This document shows positions 25,219-37,209 of a stretch of 64,000 nt of DNA, in pieces. Position 1 is the first letter of the stretch, and the number at the start of each line of letters is the position of its first letter. Made by a program: the position numbers and the translations under genes. Under the pieces are notes generated by a model that did no database searches, was not told where the DNA came from, and saw nothing but the letters and a program-made list of their open reading frames with translations. The stretch spans positions 29,759,395 through 29,823,394 of the forward strand of contig JARZZO010000002.1 of the NCBI GenBank assembly GCA_030544215.1, in the 5' to 3' direction. The stretch is from Zantedeschia hybrid cultivar. Its lineage: Eukaryota; Streptophyta; Magnoliopsida; Alismatales; Araceae.

Positions 25219-25470
25219 GTACTTGATATAATCTAATAAATACTTAACATATAGTAATGCAAATGATTTACATGGAATAATACAATGATAGGAATAATCG
25301 TCTTTTTAGCCACGGCTAAGGACTTCTTGACTCCCACAGTGAGATATCCTTGATATTTCCTTGAATTTCTCTGATTTCCTGCAATCAAAATCATTAGTAA
25401 TTCCAAATAAATATTCAATTTAAACATCAAAAATCACAGAATTTCGGGTAAATCACAGAATTTCTGAAAC

Positions 25471-25490
25471 GCGTCGTGTCGCGGAGACGC
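25471..25490. repeat. GCGTC-N10-GACGC palindrome upstream of the first antisense gene
   Basis: Core GCGTC, ten variable bases, GACGC, inside arms TGAAAC and CATTTA. It lies about 130 bp upstream of the TATA-like box of the antisense gene. The duplicate is at 35377-35396. Confidence 0.85.
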
Positions 25491-25618
25491 CATTTAACTT
25501 TGAAACGCCTTTTACTCACAGAAACAGGTTTCTAGCTGTTCTCTACTCGGATTCCAACTCTACCAATGCACATCCCTTTTCCAATCCGGAAAAGTCTTCC
25601 TAGGATCGCAATTCCTTC

Positions 25619-25626
25619 TATATAAA
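25619..25626 (+). promoter_or_regulatory. TATA box of the first antisense gene
   Basis: TATATAAA, 157 bp upstream of the likely start ATG at 25776, in a suitable place for a plant core promoter. The same box is at 35525-35532 in unit 2. Inferred from sequence and position only. Confidence 0.5.
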
Positions 25627-25775
25627 CACCCCTAGGTTGTTCCCAAGCAATCCTACCATAATCCAAAGATCCTAAGTTGAGTTTTCTTCCAAAATTTCAA
25701 GGTTTCTTCAAAGTTCCCAAGGTTCAAGAAGGAGGAGCTCCGAAAAAAAAAGGGATAGATTCTTCAAACAAGAAG

Positions 25776-27127
25776 ATGAAGATGTCTCTAGAGAAGTTTT
25801 CTGATATGGAGAATCATCTCAACGGAAGGAATCCTAATCTTCAAGTAAGTTCAATCAACTTCCCTTCAATTCTTCTTTATGTTCTTCATGTTCTTCATAT
25901 TCCTCTTGTTCTTTTTGTTTTCAGAATTATCCCTTGTTTCCTGGCCCAAGGAAGTTTACCTCTCTCCCTTGGATTCGTAAACTTGCAAAAAGTGTTAAGC
26001 TTTCAATGCAAGTGTTCATATCCAAGTGGAATCTTCAAGGTCTTGTGGTGCTCGTCAAGAATTACAAAAGTTCAAACGTAGATTGGGCGGCTATGGGTGC
26101 CTTGATCGAGTGGTGGCATCCTCAAACTCATACGTTCTTCTTCCAAGACTTCGAGTGCACAATCCTTCTGGAAGAGGCGGAGCTTCTTTTGGGTCTCCCA
26201 AAGACCAAAGAGAACAAAGATAAGATAGCCTTGACAAAAGAGAGAATCACCGGTCAACAATTGTTGACATCGATTATGAAGGATCCTTTAGAAGCTAAAG
26301 GATGTCTCACTAAAAATGGAATCAATCTTGCAAAGCTAGCCGAGTGGACTCTATACGAAATTGATGATCTAAGGGAGGATGAAGCGGAGGATGTAACAAA
26401 AGCTTTCGTTACATGCCTTGCCGGTGCCTTGTTCTTCCCTGCGCAGGATAACATCTTAAAAGATAATCAAGTTAGTGCCATATGCGCAATCTTCGAAGGT
26501 AAATCCATTAGCACTGCACTCTTGGCATATCTTTATAGCGGGCTTTCTGCAGCATCTGTGGGCCGTCCTCCGTACGGGTGCATGCTACTCTTTGCCTTGT
26601 GGGTTGAACTTCACTTCAAGTTCGAGCACAACAAGAAAAGGCCTTTGAATCCATCTCAGATCTTCTTAAATAGCCCAATTCATTGCATTGCTAACATTGT
26701 AAAGTTCAATGAGCACATGGTTAACAAAGTTCCAAAGCTCAAGACCCGAGCCGATTGGAGAGAGTATCTAAAGCTCATGACGTCCGACATATTCGACTCG
26801 TCTCCACTTGCGCTTGTTGGAAAACCTGTTTGGGTGCGCCGTGCAGCAGGAGCAGATCTTAAGTTGATTGGAGCCACCGAGTTCGTGTTATACAATCCTC
26901 ATCGGTGTCTTACTCAACTTAGCTTGGGCCGTCGTGAATTCCCTGAGTTCTCGCCCACACTCCCGATCAAGAAGCGCGACTTGGAATCCGATGAAGATTA
27001 TGAAGCCATACAAATCATCACCACTTTATGGAACCTTGGCTTTAGTTACCGTGTAAAATCCTCTAAAGATAGAGATAGAGGATTGAAATTTCTATACCTT
27101 AAAGGTCTTCATAAAATTCTTCCTTAA
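25776..27127 (+). CDS. PMD/DUF7745-like protein, antisense gene 1 (unit 1)
   Basis: Two exons. 25776-25844 starts at ATG and encodes MKMSLEKF..., 23 codons. 25925-27127 ends with TAA. The intron 25845-25924 has GTAAGT and TTTTCAG ends and phase 0. The product is 423 residues with no internal stop. Residues about 60-95 (WWHPQTHTFFFQDFE then EEAELLLGLP) match the start of the aminotransferase-like plant mobile domain family. The later DLKLIGATEFVLYNPHRCL fits the conserved LIG..xxxYxP segment of the related DUF7745. No nuclease or transposase motif is visible, and the function of such proteins in elements is unknown. The gene runs opposite to gag-pol, in the 3' region of the Tat/Ogre-like element. 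It stayed open while gag-pol decayed. An upstream TTG-started extension exists but the ATG is more likely the start. Confidence 0.75.
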
Positions 27128-27157
27128 ATGTCCTCTTTCTCTTTTCATTTATGATGT

Positions 27158-27180
27158 AATAAAGAGTTTTATTGAATAAA
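27158..27180 (+). terminator. Polyadenylation signals of antisense gene 1
   Basis: Two AATAAA motifs (27158-27163 and 27175-27180), 31 and 48 bases after the stop codon. Also present in unit 2 at +9,906. Confidence 0.5.
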
Positions 27181-27303
27181 GAACGATTTTTCATACCTTG
27201 AAATCTTTTCCTCAACTTCCTGTGATGTGCACATGATTTTTCTTTTAGTAAAACCATATTTTTCCTGAAAATTTGTCAGTTCGGGTTCTGTTAAATGTAA
27301 AAC

Positions 27304-27625
27304 GCGTCTACTCAGAAAGACGCCTTTCAACATTAATTCTTTTCCAGAAATTCAATTCAATCATCAAAAACCTAAATTGCGTCTACTAACAATGACGCTT
27401 TTCAACTCTCTCTCCTATTTTTTTCAGGATTCTGCCATTAATTCCACAATTAATTTCCTGAAACGCGTCAACACGCTAAGACGCCTTTCATCATTTTTCT
27501 CTGTACAGCTCTGACCAGAATCTTAAAACGTGTCTGGACATGTAGACGTGTTTCAGTTAAATTCAAACAGTTGTCTGTGCCGCCTCAACTTTTGCGCCCT
27601 AAAACGTGTCTGTCTGAGTCGACGC
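27304..27625. repeat. Cluster of five N10 palindromes between the antisense genes
   Basis: Cores at 27304-27323, 27379-27398, 27465-27484, 27530-27549 and 27606-27625, each G(C/T)GTC-N10-GACG(C/T) with AAA and TTT arms, spaced 65-86 bp. All five spacers differ in sequence but are 10 bp long. The cluster fills the gap between the end of gene 1 and the start of gene 2. Unit 2 copies are at 37210-37531. Confidence 0.9.
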
Positions 27626-27757
27626 CTTTCAACCTTTCTGTTAACAGACCCGCGAAGGCTCCCTTTTCTTCCTCACTTTTCCAAAACTTTCTCTTTCTTC
27701 TCTCTCCGGCGACCGAACTCCGGCGATCTCTCCCTCAAAACTCTCTCTATTCAAGCT

Positions 27758-30606
27758 ATGGAACGTGGTGAAGGATCCAGGAAGATTAAGGCCTTGGCCA
27801 AACGACGGCGGAGGCACGAGGAAGAAGCTCCTGAGGAGGTACCGGCGGCGTTAGCCGAAGCCGAGGCCTTTTTGGAGGAGGAACTCCCTCCACCGGTACC
27901 CATGGCGGTGGAAGAAGAAGAGGAGGGCGACCTCCACACGGTAAGATTGCTATGGTGTGAATGGATGAAGAGAAGAGAGGGAAAAGCGGGGTTCTTCAAA
28001 GAACCCGGAATCTGGACTTGAAAGGCGTCCAGACTAGGTGACGCCATTCAAAGGCGTCACCATGGGCTGACGTCTTTCAAGATAAGTTCCGAATTTTTTT
28101 AATTAGGAATAAATATTTTGAATTGCGTCAAGTCATGTTGACGTGTTTTAAAAGACGTCCATATGGGCTGACGCCTTTCAAAACAGAACTGATTTTCCTG
28201 TTTTTATTCATTATTGACCTTTGTTTTTATGTTTTTATTTGCAGGGAGTGATGAGGGCTAGAATCTCCTAGGACCTAGTGATAGGTGCCTACAGGGGTCT
28301 CCCGGATTTCCAGAAAGCGCGCCTGTGTCAGATGGGATTCGGCGAGGTACTAGACATCGAGCCGTTCTGGCTTGATTTAGTCCTTCTGCAGGTGCTGCGA
28401 GAGAGGTGGCGTGCGGAAAGCCGTGCTTTCCTAATGCCGTGGGGGCATATGGTCCCCACCCTAGAGGATGTGGCCAGGATCACTGGCCTCAGAGTAGAGG
28501 GCCGACCAGTTAGTGGGGTTACTTACCCCAACTATCAGGGATTAGCTGAGGCTCTTCTAGGGATAGAGGTGTCTAGCCTAGGCAGAGAGTCTAGGATGGT
28601 TCCTAGAGGAGAAGTAGAAGCAGCCTTAGGACTAGATGAGCCCTGACGTCGGTTTGACGAGACCCGGGAGGAGTTTAGGGATAGATTAGCAGAGTCATCT
28701 TCCTCCGTCTACTGTAGTGACCCTAGCCAGGTGGAGGAGGTAGACAGACAGCTTAGAGTCTTCTTAGTCTTCTTCTTCGGTCGGTTGCTCTTCGGTACGA
28801 AGGGCGACCACATTCACTGTAGATTTCTTTATTTGCTAGATGACTTAGATAGCTTAGGAGAGTATGCCTGGGGTGCGGCCCTTCTGGCCCATCTCTTCGC
28901 CGATCTGTCCGCGGTCACGCCGGACCGTGAGACCACTGTCAGCGGCTTCTCGCCGTTCCTTCAGGTATTAGCTTGTTTAATTATTTGTTTATGCAGTGCA
29001 ATATGATATGATGCTTCTTCTAACCCATATGTTCATGAATGCAGGTGTGGAGTTACTACTATTTCCTGCTCGGCAGACCGCGGATTGCAAGACTGGATGC
29101 CGTCCCATTGGCCTGCCGTTGGCAGCCTATCGTAGACACGGCTCCACAGCACCACCAGCTGACGGCCCTCCGCCGTCAGTTCTTAGACTACCCAGAGCTC
29201 CTGGTAAGTTTTTAACTGGTTTAATTTTATTAAATGCAATCTTTTATTCCTTAAATATAAGTTGTTTATGAATGCATCTAACCTATATGCAGGTGATCTG
29301 GCGCCCGTACCTGGGCATGGACGAGGAGGGTCAGCCATGGGTGACGGCTGGCAGGAGGAGGTTCGGGAGGCAAATGTGGGTGCATTGCCTCAACGAGATC
29401 GAGCCCCTCCGCCTTCGGCTCGTGATGAGGACGCTGGGCCTCCACCAGGAGTAGATAGACGAGGAAGTCCCGGAGGACGTCGGGAGGAGCATGAGGGGGA
29501 AGCAAGCCCTCACCGACTGGCGTGCCAAGTTCCCTGAGCAATACAAAGACTGGCACCGTCGGGGCGTACGGGTGGAGTCCCGTGCGGAGAGTAGCGAGGG
29601 CTACCTCCAGCAGTACCGGGCCCACTACGCCGATCAACTTCGGCTCCTTCGACCACTCGATGTAAGTATGTATTTATGCGTCTTTAATTTTATTATTATC
29701 TTGATTTTATGTTTGTGAATGAATGTATGCATGACATGCAGGATGCACGAGATGCGGTCATTGTTGACCTCCGGGCCCGCCTACATGATGCGGAGGCCCA
29801 GTTAGAACAAGTCCAGAAGGAGCTGTATGATCTGGTATGTATGAATGCTTATGAATGCATGTTTTAATTAATTAATTGTTTTGGCGATTAATCACTGACA
29901 ATTGTCTTTCGGTGCAGCGAGCCGTCTACACCCAAGCGGCTCCCCCTACCTTCGGAGTGTCATCATCCTCTTCATCCGCCCATGATGCTGCCCTGGCTGA
30001 CCTCCAGAGTCAGCTCGCCTCTGCCATCCATCGAGCTTCTCTTGCAGAGGAGGATCGGGCTGCTCTGGTAAGTTCTTCAACTTTTTGATTCCTGAACTTG
30101 ATTTTAAATACTTGACTGTCTTGACCCAACAAGATCTTCTTCTACAGGTTCCTGAGCTTCAGGAAGCCTTTCAGAGGGCTGAAGCGGAGCTAGAGCACGC
30201 CCGTGCTGCAGCGGCTCGGGCTGAGGCTGATGCGGAGCGGATTCGGGCTCTGTAGGAGCAGGTGGCACGTCTCTCCACTGGAGACCTTGCACGCCTCCAG
30301 ATTCGTCTGGAGGTTGTGACTGAGGAGAGAGATCGCGACCGCCTTCGACTGGAGAGTCTTCAGGGTCGGCTGTCAGTCGCGGAGCATGAGCGCAAGATGG
30401 TGGAGGAACGGTATCAGCGAGCTTGGCAGCGTGCCCATGAGCGTGGTCTGACCAGTGCCTTCACGGCCAGTGTCGCCATGTCTTCTGGCCAGGCGGGTCC
30501 GAGCGCGATGGGGCCACCTCCACCTCCTAGTCGAGGGCCAGCACCGGATGCACCTGACGAGGCCCAAAGCCAGTTGGACGAGGGAGGAGGGGAGAGCCAG
30601 CCTTGA
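27758..30606 (+). pseudogene. Plant mobile domain gene, antisense gene 2 (unit 1), seven exons with four stops
   Basis: Exons 27758-27940, 28245-28964, 29045-29203, 29293-29661, 29742-29834, 29918-30067 and 30148-30606. All six introns are phase 0 with GT-AG ends, and the joined frame would give about 710 residues. Exon 1 has a basic stretch (KRRRRHEEE) and acidic runs. Exon 2 has the PMD signature (LERWRAESRAFLMPWGHM, PTLEDVARITGLRVEGRPV). Exons 5-7 are Ala/Glu/Arg-rich with heptad spacing, probably a coiled coil, and end in a Pro-rich tail. In-frame stops at 28269 (TAG, probably Trp), 28644 (TGA, probably Arg), 29452 (TAG) and 30253 (TAG) are shared by unit 2, so they predate the duplication. 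It lies antisense to gag-pol, 630 bp after gene 1. Function unknown. Confidence 0.75.
28025..28174. repeat. Four N10 palindromes in intron 1 of antisense gene 2
   Basis: Cores at 28025-28044, 28054-28073, 28125-28144 and 28155-28174. The first two and the last two sit as close pairs 29-30 bp apart. One left half reads ACGTC. Unit 2 copies are at 37931-38080. Confidence 0.9.
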
Positions 30607-31855
30607 GAGCTCATGTATCTTCCTTTTTTATTCATGTATCATGTACAAACAATCTTTTGATAATATACATGAAACTTTTGGGCTCCAATCTTGTGTTCCT
30701 GTGCTTGTCTTGCATCCTGTACAACACTTAATAAACAGGTTAACTATCTATTTAGGCTTAGCCCCTTGCCTGACCAAATAAATGGTCAATCAATCTTTTC
30801 CTTCAATAAATGGTCAAGGGGCATAACCTTTATTAACAAAGGTAATGTGAATAATCAAACTTAAGTAAAATGCAACATACAAGCAGACAAATGCTCACTG
30901 AAAATAAAAGGAATGAGACATACTAAATGCAACAAGCAGATGCTAATTGAAATATTTTTTGTTGTTGTTTTGAAATATGTATGTTTTTGGGTTTTGAAAT
31001 ATATGTTTTTTTTTGAATTTTGGACATATATTTTTTTTTTGAATTTTTGACATATGTATTTTTTTGAATTTTTGACATATATATTTTTTTGGGTTTTTGA
31101 CATAAAGACCAGCATGGTACTTAGATCAAAAGATCATATTCATTTATTAACTTAATTCCCAAATTGTTCTTTAACAACTTAACTTAAACCCATCGTGTTT
31201 GAATTTGTGTTTCCATTCGTGATCCCATTTGATGATTTGACCTTCAGTCAATCTAAGCCATTCCTTAAGTTTGAGTACATCTCTTTAGAAAGAAAAGGAA
31301 GAATAAGTTTAGAAAGCCCATGAGAAGGTTCCGGAGACCTAAAAAGATGTTCCTTTCCTACCCTAGTATCCGTTGGGGTTCGGTCATTTCTTTCCGGGGT
31401 ATTTATCGACCTTGCGTTCCCTTTCGTTTCATTTCATGGCCTTGATGTAACGTTTGTAATGTAATGGCCTTTTGACATTTGACATTTGGCTTTTACCTTT
31501 CCTTTTGCTTTTCTATTCTTTTCTCTTTTTCGGGACGGATCTCCCCCCTTTTTTTATGACGGCCTCCTACTAAGATGGCGGGTATTCTTGGTAGTCTATT
31601 TTAAGCCTCGTTCCGACATCATGGGCCGAGTATAAAACAGAATTTTTGCTTTAAAACGAATGATCTGTACTTTACACTTTTGGTCAAGCTTTTGATATTC
31701 TTTAGGACTTGGCATCTCTTGTTACTCACGAATCAAACGTGTCAGTGTGTGTAGTGACGGGTTTAAAGTTAAGTTATTCAGACTAATAAGAAAATTTGAG
31801 TTTATAAATTTTCTAATTCCACTGGTCTTTGTACCATACTGATCAACTATTTAAC
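30607..31855. other. Non-coding gap between antisense gene 2 and integrase end
   Basis: Holds an AATAAA at 30730-30735 that could end antisense gene 2. It also holds a run of about five 25-bp tandem units at 30955-31105 (GAATTTTTGACATATAT-type). The rest shows nothing I recognise. The same gap is at 40513-41761. Confidence 0.6.
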
Positions 31856-34800
31856 CTAAGGATAGTATTTCTTAAGATGTAAACCATTCCAGGGATGATT
31901 TAGCTCTTCTCCTTCTACATTAACAAGACGATAAGCATTACCAGGAAAAGCGTGCGATACAACATAAGGTCCTTCCCAGTTGGGTTGGAGCTTAGAACGC
32001 GGACCACCAGGTTTTACAAAAATCCTTTTTACGACCATTTCACCAACTTTGAACTTACGTTCAATGACTTTCTTTTGATAAAAACGTGCTAGTCTATTTT
32101 GATAAACTTTTGCATGATTAGCAGCTGACCATCTTTTCTCGTCTAAAAGTTCCAATTGAGCAAGGAGTGCTGAACGATGTTCATCAATGGAAAATTCCTT
32201 ATTCAATTGTACTCTTAATGACGGTATGAGGATCTCATATGGAACTACTGTCTCCATTCCAAATGTTAAGGAATAAGGAGTTTGCCCAGTAGGCGTGCGG
32301 ATTGAAGTTCGGTAGGCCCATAGAGCCTCAACCAATTTTTCTGGCCAATCTGCGAATTTGTTAGATTTGCACGTCTTTTTAATGATTTTTATCAAAGTCT
32401 TATTTGTTGCCTCTACTTGGCCATTGCCTTGCGGATAGTAAGGAGATGAATGATGCAATGCAATTTTATACCTGTTGCAGAGATCCTTCAATTCCTGTGA
32501 CACGAACTGCGGTCCGTTGTCGGTGACGATGGTGCTTGGAATTCCAAATCGAGTGATGATGTTCTTCATGATGAACTTGCAGACGGTTGATGCTTTGATC
32601 TCCACGTACGCTTCAGCTTCTGCCCACTTGGTGAAGTATTCCGTTGCCGTGAGAATGAAAGATTTTTGCTTGATGCCGGAATCTGGATTGCCAAGGGGTC
32701 CAATAATGTCGAAAGCCCACATGGAGAAAGGCCATGGGGAAGAAACAGGATGGAGTGAAGATGCAGGAGAATGAATTTTGTCGGCGTGAAGTTGACACTT
32801 AGCACACTTACGGACATACCCTACGCAGTCTTCTTCCATAGTTGGCCAATAAAATCCTTGTCTAAGGATCTTCTTTGCTAGCATCTGTCCATTGACATGG
32901 CCACCACAAACTCCACTATGAGCTCCTTCCATAACCTTCCAAAGCTCATCTTCGTCTAGACATCTCAGAAGAACTCCATCAAAACCTCTCTTATACAGTG
33001 CTCCTCCAACTAGAGTGTATCGTTGAGCAATTCTCCTGATAGCTCTCTTCTCCTCAGTTGTAGCTTCCTCAGGATACGATTGATCTTCACAGTATTTTGC
33101 AATTTCATAATACCATGGCTTCTGTTCATCATCCATCTCTTCTAACAGCTTCATTAACATGATTTCTCTTTTCTCAATGATATCTCCATCTCTGACTTTC
33201 TTCAACAACTTTTCCTTAGTTCTAAGGAATGAAGGGTCTTTCACGGCGGGTGAAAGACGCCTATGAACTATGATTGATTCGGATTGTTTGCTGATTGGAA
33301 AATCAAGAGAAGATGCAAGTGAAGCTAGAGCGTCAGCTAAGATGTTTTGATTCCTAGGGACATGGACAAAGATCAATTTCGTGAAAAGCTTTGAATATGC
33401 AGAAGTAAGTTCTTGATGAGGCTTGAGCTTGGGATCGAGAGTTCGATACTTGGTCAGCACTTGGCGAAGAATCAGTTGGCTATCACCTACAATCCTGAGT
33501 TTGGTGGCACCATGAAAATGAGCAGCCTCGAGGCCAGCAAGAAGTGCCTCGTATTCAGCTATATTGTTGGTGACTGGAAAATCAAGCTGAAAGGCTTGTG
33601 GAATGGTGACACCTTCAGGTGATAACAGAACGATACCGATCCCTTTTCCATGAGAATTCAGAGCTCCGTCAAAATGCAGAGTCCACATATCATCTCTGAT
33701 TTGATTTACGGACATCAGTTCCTCATCCGGAAACTCTGATCGGACTGGATCAAATCGAGGAAGGAGATGATGAGCGAGATGTTCTGCTATGGCATAGCCC
33801 TTGATCGCTTTCTGCTGAATATAAATGATATCGAATTGAGATAGAAAGCTTTGCCATCGCGTTAACCTATCAGTAAGAACAGATTTCTCCAGAAGGAATT
33901 TGATCGGATTCATCCTAGCGATGAGATGGACTTCATGGGCCAGAAAATAATGCTTTAATTTCTGCACAACCCAGACCAATGCTGCACATGTTTTCTCCAT
34001 CGCCGTATATCTCTGTTCAGCGGGGTTGAGAAATTTAGAGAGATAGTAGGCTGCCCTCTCTTTTTCTTCTCCATCTTCTTGTGCTAGGACAGCCCCCACA
34101 GCATCATCCAGGACAGAAATGTAAAGTATCAATGGTTTTCCTGGAGATGGTAGTCTCAAAACAGGAGGACTTGCCAAATAGTTCTTTAATCCATCGAATG
34201 CCTCCTGACACTTATCGTCCCAATCAAATTTGACTCCCGGCTTGGTAAGCTCGTAAAACGGCTTACACCTTTGTGAGTGCTGGGAGACAAAACGGCGAAT
34301 AAATTGTAACCTCCCGATTAATCCTCTCAACTCTTTTAAGTTTTTGGGGGGCGGCATTTCTCTAATAGCCTTCGCCTTATTGGGATCGATCTCAATTCCC
34401 CGTTTGCTGACGATAAATCCAAGTAATTTTTCTGAAGATACCCCGAATACACATTTCTTGGGGTTCATCTTTAACTGATATTCTCTCGATCTCTCTAATA
34501 CCTTTGCCAAAACTTTAGCGTGCTCAGCCTTTGTCTTAGATTTAACCAATAAATCATCCACATATACTTCCAGATCTATGTGCATCATGTCATGAAATAT
34601 TGCCATCATAGCCCTCTGATAAGTGGCTCCAGCATTCTTTAATCCAAATGGCATGACAACATAACAATATGTTCCCCAAGGTGTAGTGAATGACGTTTTC
34701 TCTTGATCTTCTTCTGCCAGCTTAATCTGATTGTATCATGAAAATCCGTCCATAAATGATAAGGTTTCATAGCCAGCGGTATTATCAATGAGTACATCGA

Positions 34801-35083
34801 TATGAGGCAATGGAAAATCATCTTTAGGACACGCCCGGTTCAAATCGCGGAAGTCAATGCAAATTCTAACCTTCCCGTCCTTCTTCATAACCGGGACTAT
34901 GTTGGCAACCCATTGTGGATAAAGGACAACTCTAATAAATTTGGCTTTATGTAATTTGTCGACCTCTTCCTTCATCTTTAGAGCCATTTGCAGGTGGAAT
35001 CGCCTTAATTTCTGCTTGACAGGGCTAGCTCCATCCTTTAACGTCAATCTGTGTTCAACTAAAGATGAGTCTAACCCTGGCAT
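31856..35083 (-). pseudogene. RT-RNase H-integrase of the gypsy element, unit 1
   Basis: Reads on the minus strand with a single in-frame break, TGA at 34736-34738 in the FS(G)YNQI segment of RT. Upstream, 35083-34739 carries MPGLDSSLVEHRL and PVMKKDGKVRICIDFRDLN. Downstream, 34735-31856 is open for about 960 codons: MPFGLKNAGATYQRAM, catalytic YVDD (34553-34564), RNase H with two tandem parts (LILYISVLDDAVGAVL and LHFDGALNSHGKGIGIVLL), the integrase zinc finger (AHSGVCGGH and CAKC) and the DDE core (DIIGPLG, VTDNGPQF, GQVEATNK). The second RNase H-like part fits the Tat/Ogre dual RNase H. The upstream end is cut at the duplication junction, so no protease or gag precedes this copy. Confidence 0.88.
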
Positions 35084-35376
35084 ATCTTCATAACTCCAGG
35101 CGAAATTGTCCTTATAGTCCTTAAGTACTTGATATAATCTAATAAATACTTAACATATAGTAATGCAAATGATTTACATGGAATAATACAATGATAGGAA
35201 TAATCGTCTTTTTAGCCACGGCTAAGGACTTCTTGACTCCCACAGTGAGATATCCTTGATATTTCCTTGAATTTCTCTAATTTCCTGCAATCAAAATCAT
35301 TAGTAATTCCAAATAAATATTCAATTTAAACATCAAAAATCACAGAATTTCGGGTAAATCACAGAATTTCTGAAAC

Positions 35377-35396
35377 GCGTCGTGTCGCGGAGACGC
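35377..35396. repeat. N10 palindrome, unit 2 copy of 25471-25490
   Basis: Same core and spacer as the unit 1 site. Confidence 0.85.
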
Positions 35397-35524
35397 CATT
35401 TAACTTTGAAACGCCTTTTACTCACAGAAACAGGTTTCTAGCTGTTCTCTACTCGGATTCCAACTCTACCAATGCACATCCCTTTTCCAATCCGGAAAAG
35501 TCTTCCTAGGATCGCAATTCCTTC

Positions 35525-35532
35525 TATATAAA
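35525..35532 (+). promoter_or_regulatory. TATA box of antisense gene 1, unit 2
   Basis: TATATAAA at the position equivalent to 25619, 157 bp before the ATG at 35682. Confidence 0.5.
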
Positions 35533-35681
35533 CACCCCTAGGTTGTTCCCAAGCAATCCTACCATAATCCAAAGATCCTAAGTTGAGTTTTCTTCCAAAA
35601 TTTCAAGGTTTCTTCAAAGTTCCCAAGGTTCAAGAAGGAGGAGCTCCGAAAAAAAAAGGGATAGATTCTTCAAACAAGAAG

Positions 35682-37033
35682 ATGAAGATGTCTCTAGAGA
35701 AGTTTTCTGATATGGAGAATCATCTCAACGGAAGGAATCCTAATCTTCAAGTAAGTTCAATCAACTTCCCTTCAATTCTTCTTTATGTTCTTCATGTTCT
35801 TCATATTCCTCTTGTTCTTTTTGTTTTCAGAATTATCCCTTGTTTCCTGGCCCAAGGAAGTTTACCTCTCTCCCTTGGATTCGTAAACTTGCAAAAAGTG
35901 TTAAGCTTTCAATGCAAGTGTTCATATCCAAGTGGAATCTTCAAGGTCTTGTGGTGCTCGTCAAGAATTACAAAAGTTCAAACGTAGATTGGGCGGCTAT
36001 GGGTGCCTTGATCGAGTGGTGGCATCCCCAAACTCATACGTTCTTCTTCCAAGACTTCAAGTGCACAATCCTTCTGGAAGAGGCGGAGCTTCTTTTGGGT
36101 CTCCCAAAGACCAAAGAGAACAAAGATAAGATAGCCTTGACAAAAGAGAGAATCACCGGTCAACAATTGTTGACATCGATTATGAAGGATCCTTTAGAAG
36201 CTAAAGGATGTCTCACTAAAAATGGAATCAATCTTGCAAAGCTAGCCGAGTGGACTCTATACGAAATTGATGATCTAAGGGAGGATGAAGCGGAGGATGT
36301 AACAAAAGCTTTCGTTACATGCCTTGCCGGTGCCTTGTTCTTCCCTGCGCAGGATAACATCTTAAAAGATAATCAAGTTAGTGCCATATGCGCAATCTTC
36401 GAAGGTAAATCCATTAGCACTGCACTCTTGGCATATCTTTATAGCGGGCTTTCTGCAGCATCTGTGGGCCGTCCTCCGTACGGGTGCATGCTACTCTTTG
36501 CCTTGTGGGTTGAACTTCACTTCAAGTTCGAGCACAACAAGAAAAGGCCTTTGAATCCATCTCAGATCTTCTTAAATAGCCCAATTCATTGCATTGCTAA
36601 CATTGTAAAGTTCAATGAGCACATGGTTAACAAAGTTCCAAAGCTCAAGACCCGAGCCGATTGGAGAGAGTATCTAAAGCTCATGACGTCCGACATATTC
36701 GACTCGTCTCCACTTGCGCTTGTTGGAAAACCTGTTTGGGTGCGCCGTGCAGCAGGAGCAGATCTTAAGTTGATTGGAGCCACCGAGTTCGTGTTATACA
36801 ATCCTCATCGGTGTCTTACTCAACTTAGCTTGGGCCGTCGTGAATTCCCTGAGTTCTCGCCCACACTCCCGATCAAGAAGCGCGACTTGGAATCCGATGA
36901 AGATTATGAAGCCATACAAATCATCACCACTTTATGGAACCTTGGCTTTAGTTACCGTGTAAAATCCTCTAAAGATAGAGATAGAGGATTGAAATTTCTA
37001 TACCTTAAAGGTCTTCATAAAATTCTTCCTTAA
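35682..37033 (+). CDS. PMD/DUF7745-like protein, antisense gene 1 (unit 2)
   Basis: Exons 35682-35750 and 35831-37033, intron phase 0, same structure as the unit 1 gene. The 423-residue product differs at one position that I can see (E to K in QDFECTIL, giving QDFKCTIL), plus a silent change in WWHPQ. No stop or frameshift has arisen in either copy. The frame is the best preserved in the whole element, which suggests either recent function or chance given the young duplication. AATAAA signals follow at 37064 and 37081. Confidence 0.75.
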
Positions 37034-37209
37034 ATGTCCTCTTTCTCTTTTCATTTATGATGTAATAAAGAGTTTTATTGAATAAAGAACGATTTTTCAT
37101 ACCTTGAAATCTTTTCCTCAACTTCCTGTGATGTGCACATGATTTTTCTTTTAGTAAAACCATATTTTTCCTGAAAATTTGTCAGTTCGGGTTCTGTTAA
37201 ATGTAAAAC

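Larger units (their letters stand above)
25219..35124. repeat. Tandem duplication, unit 1 (9,906 bp)
   Basis: Identical in order and almost identical in sequence to 35125-45028. Positions correspond by adding 9,906 until a 2-base deletion near 44785. I count about 40 differences (about 0.4%). Both units begin with GTACTTG and the sequence after unit 2 starts with the same seven bases (45029-45035), so the junctions share 7-bp microhomology. The unit holds two antisense genes and an RT-RNase H-integrase cassette. Confidence 0.95.

Noticed and set aside
25776..25844. Longer gene 1 start at 25677
   Set aside because: That frame begins with TTG, not ATG; the first in-frame ATG is at 25776.
27304..27625. 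Palindrome cluster as a CRISPR-like array
   Set aside because: The conserved part is two inverted halves around a 10-bp centre, intervals are irregular (65-86 bp), and the DNA is a plant retrotransposon.
27304..28174. Palindromes as lox/FRT-type recombinase sites
   Set aside because: Inverted arms and a fixed centre resemble such sites, but the centre varies freely and no tyrosine recombinase gene is in the window. Kept only as an idea to test.
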